This document shows positions 36,966-44,602 of a stretch of DNA of 64,000 nt, piece after piece. The stretch is taken from assembly GCF_007097385.1 (NCBI RefSeq), contig NZ_VJZS01000012.1, positions 90,214 through 154,213 on the forward strand, read 5' to 3'. Both the position numbers and the translations under genes were made by a program. Origin of the DNA: Flavobacterium sp. ZT3R18 (GTDB lineage: Bacteria; Bacteroidota; Bacteroidia; Flavobacteriales; Flavobacteriaceae). The notes under the pieces were generated by a model that made no database searches, was not told where the DNA came from, and saw only the letters and a program-made list of their open reading frames with translations. The stretch's first letter is position 1; each line of letters opens with the position of its first letter.

Positions 36966-37034
36966 TAGTGTGGGTGTCCATAATAGTAATAGAATCTGGT
37001 TCAAATAATAAATTTCACTTCATTTCTAAAAAAA

Positions 37035-37100
37035 TAACCATATAAGGAATATAAGTTCATAGAAGCAAACTTAAATGAACTTATATTCCTTATATGGTTA
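37035..37100 (-). terminator. Long perfect hairpin between the glycan locus and the DUF4105 gene
   Basis: Two perfectly complementary 26-base arms (37035-37060 and 37075-37100) enclose a 14-base loop. The left flank is a run of A (37028-37034), which is a U-tract for minus-strand transcription. The hairpin therefore fits a terminator for the DUF4105 gene ending at 37145. It may also block read-through from the + strand locus. The arms are longer than in a usual terminator. Confidence 0.7.
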
Positions 37101-37144
37101 AAAAAAACGCTGATTTTTTAGTTAAATGATTAGTAATTAGTGTT

Positions 37145-38284
37145 TTATGTAATTATCGGAATGCGTTTTTTATTTCTAATCGCGATCCTTATTAAAACAA
37201 CTAAATTGGTTATTAAAATAGGTGTAATTACTAGCAAATGCGCTTTGTTGAGCATAAAAAAGAAATACAAAACCAGCATAAGTGTATTTAAACCTGCTAG
37301 TTTATAAGTCCATTTTGTGTTTTTTGTACGCCAAAAATAAAGCAGAATAAGTAGCGTTGGGTTAAATAATAAGATGTTATAATTGTACCCTAATTCTTGA
37401 TGGGAGGAATAAAATCCTAAAAAAACAAATAACAAACCCAATAAGGGTACAATCAATAAATAAATGAAATCAACAGCTTTTTTATTTATTAAAATTACAA
37501 ATCCTAAAAGTAAAAGATAGGTATAACAGTTATTCCACCAAGAAGAAGGGATTTCTTTTTCAAAAACAAGTATAGTTTTATTTTCTCCGCACAAAGGTTG
37601 GTTTTGGTATCGAATGAGTTTTAAGCTTTTTTGAAGTTCAAAGGGTAAAAATATTTTGGTTCCCATTTGATCCACTTTTGTCCCAAATAGGATACTCGTT
37701 CCTAGTTTTTCATAAAAATGGTTGTCAAAATAGGGGAATAAGATAGTTCTATAGGTTAGATCAGTATCTGCTTTTTTTGTAATTAGGTTAGCTTTTAATG
37801 TTTTATTGATGACATCCACAACCTTAGAAGTGCAATTGTTGTCTATGAATTTATATTGGTACAAACGTTCATCAGACAACAAGGATTGGGCTAAGTTGTC
37901 AAATAATTCTTGTTTGAGTACAGGTGGAATGTTTAATTCTTGCTCGTAGACATCTCTTTTGTCATAATTGTATTGACTGATGAAATCAACGTATCGATTG
38001 TTTGCTATAAAATAATTCAAATCTCCTTTTGTAAATTGCAACACAAAATTTGGAGTGTCAAAATCAAATTGCCCATAGTTATAAACCACATCGAGATTGT
38101 TGTCTATGTCGCTTACTCTTATTGCGGTATGACCAAATAACGAATACGATTCATTTCCTGTTCCACAAGTAAGTACACTAATATGGGCGTTTTTTGACAA
38201 TACAACATCTTGACCGAAAGAGTTATAAATGGAACTAACTAAAAGAATACAAATGGATATTTTTTTTAATAATGTAGCTTTCAT
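37145..38284 (-). CDS. DUF4105 (Lnb N-terminal domain-like) membrane/periplasmic protein
   Basis: This is a protein of about 379 residues with an N-terminal signal segment (MKATLLKKISICILLVSS). The start at 38284 is chosen because it begins this signal; a longer frame to 38365 adds a charged, unlikely N-terminus. The soluble part contains SLFGHTAIRVSD, VVYNYGQFDFDTPNFVLQF and FIDNNCTSKVVDVI, recurring motifs of DUF4105, a papain/NlpC-like fold with histidine and cysteine in the expected places. The last 130 residues hold about four to five hydrophobic segments. The family is widespread in Bacteroidota and its function is unknown. Confidence 0.85.
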   Translation of the reverse strand: MKATLLKKISICILLVSSIYNSFGQDVVLSKNAHISVLTCGTGNESYSLFGHTAIRVSDIDNNLDVVYNYGQFDFDTPNFVLQFTKGDLNYFIANNRYVDFISQYNYDKRDVYEQELNIPPVLKQELFDNLAQSLLSDERLYQYKFIDNNCTSKVVDVINKTLKANLITKKADTDLTYRTILFPYFDNHFYEKLGTSILFGTKVDQMGTKIFLPFELQKSLKLIRYQNQPLCGENKTILVFEKEIPSSWWNNCYTYLLLLGFVILINKKAVDFIYLLIVPLLGLLFVFLGFYSSHQELGYNYNILLFNPTLLILLYFWRTKNTKWTYKLAGLNTLMLVLYFFFMLNKAHLLVITPILITNLVVLIRIAIRNKKRIPIIT

Positions 38285-38425
38285 ACGTAGATAATATTTG
38301 TTTTTTAAAGGACTCGAGCAATAGCGAACAGGCGAAGCAATATGGTATCGCCTTTCTTCATCCATGTTTATGATTCAGAATCATGGCGATTTCATTTTGT
38401 CATTTTTTTTTTGAATGGTATAAAG

Positions 38426-39496
38426 TTAGTTTCTAAAAAGCGATAAATCAATTTTTAATGAAAATACATTAGAATATAAAGCTGTACTTTGGTTGCCCAA
38501 TGCTGTCAATGCATAATCTATGGCGATACCTTTGTATTTAAATCCTAAACCAATGTTGGGCTGAAATCCTATTTTTTCAGAATTATCCAATTGTGTTACT
38601 TGCTGAAAATTCCCAACACCAGCTCTCAAAAAAGCAAGATTGGTGTATCCAAACTCTAAACCAATCGCGGGATCGATACTTACGATAGGAGTTGAAATTA
38701 AATCATGGGTTTGAGTAAATTGCATATTCATATTGGCTGCTGCCAAAAGGCTATAGTCATCATGAAAAATAAATTTCTTGGCCATACCCAGTTGGGCTTT
38801 GGGAAGCGTAATCTCAGTGCTCTCTGGCATTTCTTGATTTTGTCCCGGAATAGCATCAGCGATTTTTTTATAGGCCGCTTCATTGATGTTCCAAATGTTG
38901 TACGTGGTGGTAATATCTCGAAGCATCAATCCAAATTGCCAGTCATTTTTTTCGAATTGCAAACCAAAATCAAAACCAAATCCCCAAGAACTGGCAAAAT
39001 CCCCTATTACTCTTCGGATGATTTTAGCATTGACTCCATATTGAAAACCAGGTACGGGTAATTTTACAGCATATGAGAAAGTAAAACCATAGTCTGCAGT
39101 AGAAAAAAGTTTAACTCTGTTGTAGTCAATCTTGCCTTCATTGTCAATTAACTCGGTGGTGTTCAAAATGTCATCGACGCCAAAACGAATTAATGAAATT
39201 CCCCATGCACTTCTGTCATCAATAGGACTCGCATAGGCTGCATAATCGTATTTAGCGATATTGGCGAAGTAATTGGCATGCATCAAAGCGATTTGATTGT
39301 CTTCTAGATGAATAAGCCCTGCCGGATTCCAGTAACAGGAATTTACATCGGCGCTTGAAGCAACAACGGCGTTAGACATACCCAATGCGGCTGCATCTAC
39401 ACCAATATTCATGAACTCATTCGAGTATTTACGAACGGTTTGGCTGTAACAAAAGCTAGCCATAAAAAGTAATAAAAAGAGCTGTATTTTTCTCAA
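38426..39496 (-). CDS. PorV/PorQ family outer-membrane protein (type IX secretion related)
   Basis: This 356-residue protein has a signal peptide (MRKIQLFLLLFMASFCYSQ) and then NIGVDAAALGMSNAVVASSADVNSCYWNPAGL, the diagnostic N-terminal region of PorV/PorQ/FadL-like beta barrels. Alternating amphipathic strands follow, ending in LSLFRN. PorV-type proteins carry cargo of the type IX secretion system to the attachment complex in Bacteroidota; members outside the core often have unknown roles. The first codon appears to be TTG (39494-39496), with no ATG near the signal peptide. Confidence 0.82.
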   Translation of the reverse strand: MRKIQLFLLLFMASFCYSQTVRKYSNEFMNIGVDAAALGMSNAVVASSADVNSCYWNPAGLIHLEDNQIALMHANYFANIAKYDYAAYASPIDDRSAWGISLIRFGVDDILNTTELIDNEGKIDYNRVKLFSTADYGFTFSYAVKLPVPGFQYGVNAKIIRRVIGDFASSWGFGFDFGLQFEKNDWQFGLMLRDITTTYNIWNINEAAYKKIADAIPGQNQEMPESTEITLPKAQLGMAKKFIFHDDYSLLAAANMNMQFTQTHDLISTPIVSIDPAIGLEFGYTNLAFLRAGVGNFQQVTQLDNSEKIGFQPNIGLGFKYKGIAIDYALTALGNQSTALYSNVFSLKIDLSLFRN

Positions 39497-39650
39497 AAGT
39501 TGATATTTGTAAGCAGAAAACGTTTTTAATTTTTACCAAAAATAAAGTTTTTTGATGATGTAGTTACTTCAATTCAATTAATTAATGATTTTTGTCGTTA
39601 AGAAATCAAAATCTCTTAATAAAACGGGTATCACTTTCACTTATTATCTT

Positions 39651-39811
39651 AGTAAATGTTTCAAAATAAACCCTGCAATTTTTCTCGTTCTTTCGTCCTT
39701 TTTCTTCGTTAAAAAATCTTTCAATAGCCCCGCTATTCAAAGATTTTTTACCTTGAAAAAGACCAAAATAACTTCGTCAAATTTTGCATGGTTTATTTCA
39801 AAACCTTTACT
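39651..39811. repeat. Long imperfect inverted repeat of about 160 bp
   Basis: The two halves are imperfect reverse complements along nearly their whole length. The outer ends match (AGTAAATGTTTCAAAATAAA against the complement of the right end). The core at 39711-39749 is an 18-base stem with one mismatch around a three-base loop CCC. No protein-coding signal fits; the open frame across it is a by-product. It may be a degenerate palindromic element or a structured RNA lying upstream of pssA. Confidence 0.7.
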
Positions 39812-39846
39812 TAAATTTGTCGAGCTTATAATCCAATTTAAAAACT

Positions 39847-40569
39847 ATGAATATCAAAAAACATATTCCGAATATAATTACTTTGCTAAACCTTTTTTGT
39901 GGCTGTATCGCTTTGGTATTTGTTAGTAATGATCGTTTCGAAATGGCATTCTTTTTTGTTTGCCTTGGTATATTCTTAGATTTCTTTGATGGTTTTTTTG
40001 CCCGTTTGTTTAAAGTGGCAGGCCCTTTGGGCTTGCAATTAGATTCTCTGGCAGATATGGTAACCAGTGGTGTAGTGCCTGGATTTGTGATGTTTAAAAT
40101 GATGAGTAGCAGCTCCGCTTTTATGAACGAAGGTTATCTTCAATTCTTTCCTTATTTAGGTTTTATAATCACTTTGGGATCTTGTTTCCGTTTGGCAAAA
40201 TTCAATATAGATACGCGTCAAACAGATTCGTTTATAGGTTTGCCAACTCCAGCAAATGCCCTTTTTATATTGAGCCTTCCTCTAGTTTTAGAGTATTATT
40301 CTGCTGAGTCGTTAATGGTTCTTGAAATTTTGACAGAGAAATGGGTTTTGCTATTGGTATCATTGTTTAGTGCTTATATCTTAAACGCTGAGATTCCTTT
40401 ATTTTCTTTAAAAATCAAAAAATTTAATTTCAAGGATAATGCGCTTCAGATGATTTTCTTAGCGATCTCTATTTTCTTGTTGTTGTTTCTTCAATATTTA
40501 GGCGTTACATTGGTAATCATATTTTATGTGTTGCTTTCGGTAATTAATAATAAGTTTCTAAAAAAGTAG
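39847..40569 (+). CDS. pssA: CDP-diacylglycerol--serine O-phosphatidyltransferase
   Basis: PssA makes phosphatidylserine from CDP-diacylglycerol and L-serine, leading to phosphatidylethanolamine. The 240-residue membrane protein has the CDP-alcohol phosphatidyltransferase signature DGFFARLFKVAGPLGLQLDSLAD (D-G-x2-A-R-x8-G-x3-D-x3-D, allowing for one residue of variation) near residues 47-69. About six further hydrophobic segments are visible. It begins 36 bases after the long inverted repeat. The GH25 gene follows 10 bases later and is probably co-transcribed. Confidence 0.92.
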   Translation: MNIKKHIPNIITLLNLFCGCIALVFVSNDRFEMAFFFVCLGIFLDFFDGFFARLFKVAGPLGLQLDSLADMVTSGVVPGFVMFKMMSSSSAFMNEGYLQFFPYLGFIITLGSCFRLAKFNIDTRQTDSFIGLPTPANALFILSLPLVLEYYSAESLMVLEILTEKWVLLLVSLFSAYILNAEIPLFSLKIKKFNFKDNALQMIFLAISIFLLLFLQYLGVTLVIIFYVLLSVINNKFLKK

Positions 40570-40579
40570 TTTTTTTTAG

Positions 40580-41425
40580 ATGAGAAAAAAGAGTGTCAGA
40601 ACAACGTATAGTCGCAAACCCAAAAAGAAAAGTACTGTTTTCTCGACCAAAATATTTGGTTATTTTGCTATAGGTTTCTTGATCGTGCTTGTTTTATCGG
40701 TTGGGTATCATTACCGCTCGGGTTTTGCCTATTATTTAGGTTTCAAATCACGCTACAGCAGTCATACCGATGTTTTTTCGGAAGCTCGAAATTTAAAAGT
40801 TTTAGAAAAAAATGAGGGGAAAGTAGTAGGTATAGATGTTTCTGAGTATCAAGGGAAAATCCGTTGGTCTTATGTAGATACTTTAGAAAAAAAATACCCG
40901 TTGCGTTATGTTCTTATTCGGGCAACTGTAGGAAACGACAGGGTAGATAATCAATTTAAACGAAATTGGCTTGGCGCCAAAGAAAATAAAATGATTCGCG
41001 GTGCCTATCATTATTATCGTCCAAATGAAAATTCTCTTGAACAAGCGGAACTTTTTATAAAAACAGTTAAACTGAAAAAAGGGGATTTGCCTCCCGTTTT
41101 AGACATCGAAAAACTACCCAAAGAACAGTCTATAGAACGGCTGAAAATTGGTTTAAGACGCTGGCTGAAAACGGTAGAATTGCATTATGGAGTACGGCCA
41201 ATAATTTATACTGGAGAGAAATACTACGATGATTTCTTGAAAGAGGAATTTAGCGATTATCTTTTTTGGATCGCCAATTATAACTTTTATAGAGAAGAAA
41301 TTCAGGACAACTGGCTCTTTTGGCAGTTTACAGAGAAAGCCACCGTGCCTGGAATCGATTACAATGTTGATGTCAATATTTATAATGGCGATTTGCAGCA
41401 GTTGCAGTTTATTACTGTGGAGTAG
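40580..41425 (+). CDS. GH25 family lysozyme-like glycoside hydrolase
   Basis: GH25 enzymes cleave the beta-1,4 bond of peptidoglycan. The 281-residue protein has a basic N-terminus, one membrane anchor (about residues 25-45), and a catalytic domain from about 78. That domain shows VVGIDVSEYQGKIRW with the first aspartate, YVLIRATVGN, IRGAYHYYRPN and PPVLDIEKLP with the acidic catalytic pair, then RPIIYTG and FWQFTEKATVPGIDYNVDVN. The membrane anchor suggests action on its own cell wall rather than as a secreted lysin. It ends at a strong hairpin shared with the convergent lptB. Confidence 0.88.
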   Translation: MRKKSVRTTYSRKPKKKSTVFSTKIFGYFAIGFLIVLVLSVGYHYRSGFAYYLGFKSRYSSHTDVFSEARNLKVLEKNEGKVVGIDVSEYQGKIRWSYVDTLEKKYPLRYVLIRATVGNDRVDNQFKRNWLGAKENKMIRGAYHYYRPNENSLEQAELFIKTVKLKKGDLPPVLDIEKLPKEQSIERLKIGLRRWLKTVELHYGVRPIIYTGEKYYDDFLKEEFSDYLFWIANYNFYREEIQDNWLFWQFTEKATVPGIDYNVDVNIYNGDLQQLQFITVE

Positions 41426-41437
41426 TTTTTAGTTTTA

Positions 41438-41478
41438 CAATAAACCCGACAGGTTTTAGAAACCTGTCGGGTTTATTG
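41438..41478. terminator. Bidirectional terminator between GH25 gene and lptB
   Basis: A perfect stem of 19 bases (41438-41456 paired with 41460-41478) with a TAG loop contains CCCGACAGG/CCTGTCGGG. It sits exactly between two convergent genes ending at 41425 and 41485. AT-rich flanks on both sides fit termination in both directions. Confidence 0.85.
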
Positions 41479-41484
41479 TGAATA

Positions 41485-42225
41485 CTAAAACTCCAGCTTC
41501 TTCTTTCTCAATTCAAAATTCTGCCCCAGATATACGCGACGCACCATTTCGTCTTCAACCAACTCTTCTGGGATACCCGCTTTTAGGATACCGCCTTCAA
41601 ACATCAGATAGGTTTTGTCGGTAATGGCCAATGTTTCCTGAACATTATGGTCGGTAATTAGAATTCCAATATTTTTATTTTTCAATTGAGCTACAATTCT
41701 CTGAATGTCTTCTACAGCAACTGGATCAACACCTGCAAATGGTTCATCAAGTAAGATGAACTTGGGGTCGGTTGCTAGGCAACGAGCGATTTCGGTACGA
41801 CGACGCTCTCCTCCCGAAAGTAAATCCCCACGGTTGGTACGAATGTGTTCCAGACTGAATTCGGCGATCAAACTTTCCATTTTGGCCTCTTGTGCTTCCT
41901 TAGAAAGTTTGGTCAATTGCAATACGCTCAAAATATTATCTTCTATGCTTAATTTTCTAAAAACGGAAGCTTCTTGTGCCAAGTATCCAATTCCTTGTTG
42001 CGCTCTTTTGTACATTGGATAATCCGTAATGTTCAAATCGTCAAGATAAATGTTTCCTGAATTTGGCTTAACCAATCCTACAATCATATAAAATGAAGTG
42101 GTTTTTCCAGCTCCATTCGGACCCAAAAGCCCGACTATTTCGCCTTGGTTCACTTCTACCGAAATGCCTTTTACCACAGAACGGCCTTTATAGGTTTTTA
42201 TTAAATTCTCTGCTCTTAATTTCAT
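41485..42225 (-). CDS. lptB: LPS export ABC transporter ATP-binding protein
   Basis: LptB powers extraction of lipopolysaccharide from the inner membrane into the Lpt bridge. The protein has about 246 residues with Walker A GLLGPNGAGKTTSFYM, Q-loop YLAQEASVFRKLS, signature LLSGGERRRTEIAR, Walker B FILLDEPFAGVDP and H-loop ILITDHNV. The Q-loop sequence and FAGVDPVAVEDIQ are characteristic of LptB rather than LivF. I use the ATG at 42225 (MKLRAENLIKTY), which matches family starts; a longer frame begins at 42249. The 171-base gap to the next minus-strand gene contains a short palindrome (AGTTACTGAGTAACT, near 42249). Confidence 0.93.
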   Translation of the reverse strand: MKLRAENLIKTYKGRSVVKGISVEVNQGEIVGLLGPNGAGKTTSFYMIVGLVKPNSGNIYLDDLNITDYPMYKRAQQGIGYLAQEASVFRKLSIEDNILSVLQLTKLSKEAQEAKMESLIAEFSLEHIRTNRGDLLSGGERRRTEIARCLATDPKFILLDEPFAGVDPVAVEDIQRIVAQLKNKNIGILITDHNVQETLAITDKTYLMFEGGILKAGIPEELVEDEMVRRVYLGQNFELRKKKLEF

Positions 42226-42396
42226 GTCTTTAAAGTTGCTAAGTAGCATAGTTACTGAGTAACTAAGTTTTTATTGTTGCAAAGAAACGAATTTCGTCTA
42301 TTTGGTTTTAGGTTTTAACTTCAATTTTAGGTTTTAATCTTGTCAACTAGAATCCGAAAAATGACGAACTGCTATCTGATTTCTGACACCTGCTGC

Positions 42397-42744
42397 TTAT
42401 TTTTGCTCCTCCAACGCTTCCCAAAATTCATAAGCCCTACGCAAATGAGGTACTACGATTGTGCCGCCAACAAGGGTCGCAATTCCCATGGCTTCCATCA
42501 TTTCTTCTTTGGTAACGCCTTCTTTGTGGCTGGTTTCCAAATGGTATTTTACACAATCATCGCAACGCAATACCGCCGAAGCTACTAATCCTAATAGCTC
42601 TTTGGTTTTTACGTCAAGAGCACCTGCGGCATACGCATTAGTGTCCAAATTGAATATACGCTTCACTATTTTGTTATTGTCTGCCAATAATTTTTCGTTC
42701 ATTTTAGAACGGTAGTCATTGAATTCTTGAATGATATCAGACAT
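42397..42744 (-). CDS. Carboxymuconolactone decarboxylase family protein (AhpD-like)
   Basis: This 115-residue helical protein has the AhpD-type CxxC motif in VLRCDDCVKYHLETSHKEG near residues 48-66, followed by MEAMGIATLVGG. The motif pattern (E...CxxC...H) is that of alkylhydroperoxidase-like members rather than true decarboxylases, suggesting a thiol redox role. It overlaps tatC by 8 bases. Its order with tatC and kdsD appears, from memory, to be conserved in flavobacteria. Confidence 0.87.
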   Translation of the reverse strand: MSDIIQEFNDYRSKMNEKLLADNNKIVKRIFNLDTNAYAAGALDVKTKELLGLVASAVLRCDDCVKYHLETSHKEGVTKEEMMEAMGIATLVGGTIVVPHLRRAYEFWEALEEQK

Positions 42745-43552
42745 TTTCTTTCTTTTTATTTAGTACAACCAGTTTTGAAATCAAGATGCTCACTTCATAA
42801 ATAATCAACATTGGGATGGCAACGATAGTTTGGCTCACCACATCGGGTGGAGTAACAATTGCAGCTACAATAAGGATAATTACCACGGCATATTTCCAAT
42901 ATTTCCTTAAAAATTCAGGGGTTACCAAACCTAATTTCGTTAGAAAATAAATGATTATGGGTAATTCAAAAAACAATCCACTAGCCAGAATACTGGTTTT
43001 TACCATTCCGATATAAGAGTCTAATGTAAACTGGTTTTTGACTACATCACTGACCGTAAAGGTTGCGACAAAATTAACTGACATTGGAATAACCACAAAA
43101 TAACCAAACAGCACTCCTAAAAAGAAAAGCAAGGAAGAAGTGAATATGAAAAACTTTGCGTTTTTCTTTTCTTTTTCATACAAAGCAGGGCCGATGAATT
43201 TCCAAACTTCCCATAAAATATAAGGGAAACTCAAAATGAAACCAGCCAAGACACACATCCAAACAAAGATGTTGACCTGTCCTTCCATTTCAGTGTTCTG
43301 AATGATAAAAGGCATTTCGGTTATGCAAATGCTTTCGGCAAAACCCAATCGATGCGACAAATCACAAAAAAAAGTATAGGTAAAAAAGGAAGGTCTTGTT
43401 GGACCAAAAATAATGACGTCAAATAAGTAATCACTAATAAAATAGGTAACACAAGCCATAATAATTACAGCCGTTGTACTTCTAACCAATAACCATCTCA
43501 GTTCTTCGAGATGGTCTAAAAAAGACATTTCGCCTAGAGTTTTATTTGCCAT
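42737..43552 (-). CDS. tatC: Sec-independent protein translocase TatC
   Basis: TatC is the membrane receptor of the twin-arginine pathway that exports folded proteins. The 271-residue protein begins with MSFLDHLEELRWLLVRS, the conserved TatC N-terminus that binds the signal peptide, and has six transmembrane segments. FIGPALYEKEKKNAKFFIFTSSLLFFLGV and ELPIIIYFLTKLGLV are typical loops. A longer-than-usual first periplasmic loop (about residues 45-100) is seen in Bacteroidota members. It overlaps kdsD by one base and the AhpD-like gene by eight. Confidence 0.93.
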   Translation of the reverse strand: MANKTLGEMSFLDHLEELRWLLVRSTTAVIIMACVTYFISDYLFDVIIFGPTRPSFFTYTFFCDLSHRLGFAESICITEMPFIIQNTEMEGQVNIFVWMCVLAGFILSFPYILWEVWKFIGPALYEKEKKNAKFFIFTSSLLFFLGVLFGYFVVIPMSVNFVATFTVSDVVKNQFTLDSYIGMVKTSILASGLFFELPIIIYFLTKLGLVTPEFLRKYWKYAVVIILIVAAIVTPPDVVSQTIVAIPMLIIYEVSILISKLVVLNKKKENV

Positions 43553-44517
43553 TATACAATTCCTTCTTTTAAAATATCATGCAAATGCAATACTCCTTTG
43601 TATTCACCATTGTCAACAACCATTAATTGTGTGATGGAGAAATCTTCCATAATATTAAAAGCATCAATGACCATGCTTTCTGAATTTGTTGTTTTTGGGC
43701 TTTTGGTCATAATGTCTTTTGCGGTCAAGTCGGCAAAAGTATCTCTATCGTTGAGCATTCTACGAATATCGCCATCGGTAATTATTCCAACTACCTTGTT
43801 GTTTTCTACAACAGCAGTAACGCCAAGACGTTTTTCTGAAATTTCAAAAATGACTTTTTTAATTGGTGCATCTGGGGTAACTTCGGGTTTCAAAGTATGC
43901 TCTAACATGTCTTTTACCCGAAGTAATAATTTTTTTCCTAAAGCACCACCGGGATGAAATTTCGCAAAATCTTCTGCTTTAAACTCTCTCATTTCCATTA
44001 GGCAGACGATTAGGGCATCTCCCATGACCAATTGTGCAGTTGTGCTATTTGTGGGTGCTAGATTCAAAGGGCAAGATTCGGTATCTACGGTAGTATTCAA
44101 GACAAAATCAGAACCTTTAGCAAGGAATGAAGTCATATTTCCCGTTATTCCGATTAATTTATTGCCAAAACGCGTCAAAAGTGGCACCAAAGCTTTAATT
44201 TCTGGACTATTGCCACTTTTTGAAATGCAAATGATAACGTCGTCATTTTGAATCATCCCTAAATCTCCATGAATGGCTTCCGAAGCATGTAAAAACAAAG
44301 AGGGTGTACCAGTAGAATTAAAAGAAGCTACCATTTTTTGAGCAATAATGGCGCTTTTCCCTATTCCGGTCACGACTAATCTCCCTTTAGAATTATAGAT
44401 ACATTGTACCGCTTCCGCAAAGGTATCGTCAATAAAATCAATTAGTTTTGTAATCGATTTACTCTCGGATTCGATTGTTTTTTTGGCTATCGCCAATATA
44501 TTTTCTTTTGTTATCAA
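43552..44517 (-). CDS. kdsD: D-arabinose-5-phosphate isomerase (KpsF/GutQ family)
   Basis: KdsD converts D-ribulose-5-phosphate to D-arabinose-5-phosphate, the first step toward Kdo in the LPS core. The SIS domain shows GRLVVTGIGKSAIIAQKMVASFNSTG, LHASEAIHGDLGMI and ICISKSGNSPEI. The C-terminal half holds two CBS domains (LGVTAVVENNKVVGIITDGD and ITQLMVVDNGEYKGVLHLHD). The best start is a TTG at 44517, giving about 321 residues, close to E. coli KdsD at 328. The longer open frame to 44703 runs into the divergent recQ and adds an unrelated N-terminus. Confidence 0.92.
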   Translation of the reverse strand: MITKENILAIAKKTIESESKSITKLIDFIDDTFAEAVQCIYNSKGRLVVTGIGKSAIIAQKMVASFNSTGTPSLFLHASEAIHGDLGMIQNDDVIICISKSGNSPEIKALVPLLTRFGNKLIGITGNMTSFLAKGSDFVLNTTVDTESCPLNLAPTNSTTAQLVMGDALIVCLMEMREFKAEDFAKFHPGGALGKKLLLRVKDMLEHTLKPEVTPDAPIKKVIFEISEKRLGVTAVVENNKVVGIITDGDIRRMLNDRDTFADLTAKDIMTKSPKTTNSESMVIDAFNIMEDFSITQLMVVDNGEYKGVLHLHDILKEGIV

Positions 44518-44534
44518 AACAGATAATTTAAAAT

Positions 44535-44564
44535 TTGTATGTCTAAAAGAAAGTAGTATCTTTA
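44535..44564 (+). promoter_or_regulatory. Candidate recQ promoter
   Basis: A TTG at 44535-44537 and TATCTTTA at 44557-44564 are separated by 19 bases, close to the Bacteroidota pattern with one mismatch in the -7 box. The site lies 38 bases before the recQ ATG, in the divergent gap with kdsD. Confidence 0.5.
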
Positions 44565-44571
44565 TGTACCG

Positions 44572-44579
44572 CAAATTTA
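44572..44579 (-). promoter_or_regulatory. Candidate kdsD promoter -7 box
   Basis: On the minus strand this reads TAAATTTG, a perfect TAnnTTTG, 55 bases before the TTG start of kdsD. It lies 8 bases from the recQ -7 box, so the two promoters nearly overlap. No TTG at ideal spacing was found on the minus strand. Confidence 0.4.
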
Positions 44580-44602
44580 TATAAAATACCACATAATAAA
44601 GA

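Noticed and set aside
39585..39926. 113-residue open frame on the + strand across the long inverted repeat
   Set aside because: It runs through the palindrome and into pssA in another frame, has no recognisable domain, and its start lies in AT-rich sequence without a promoter.
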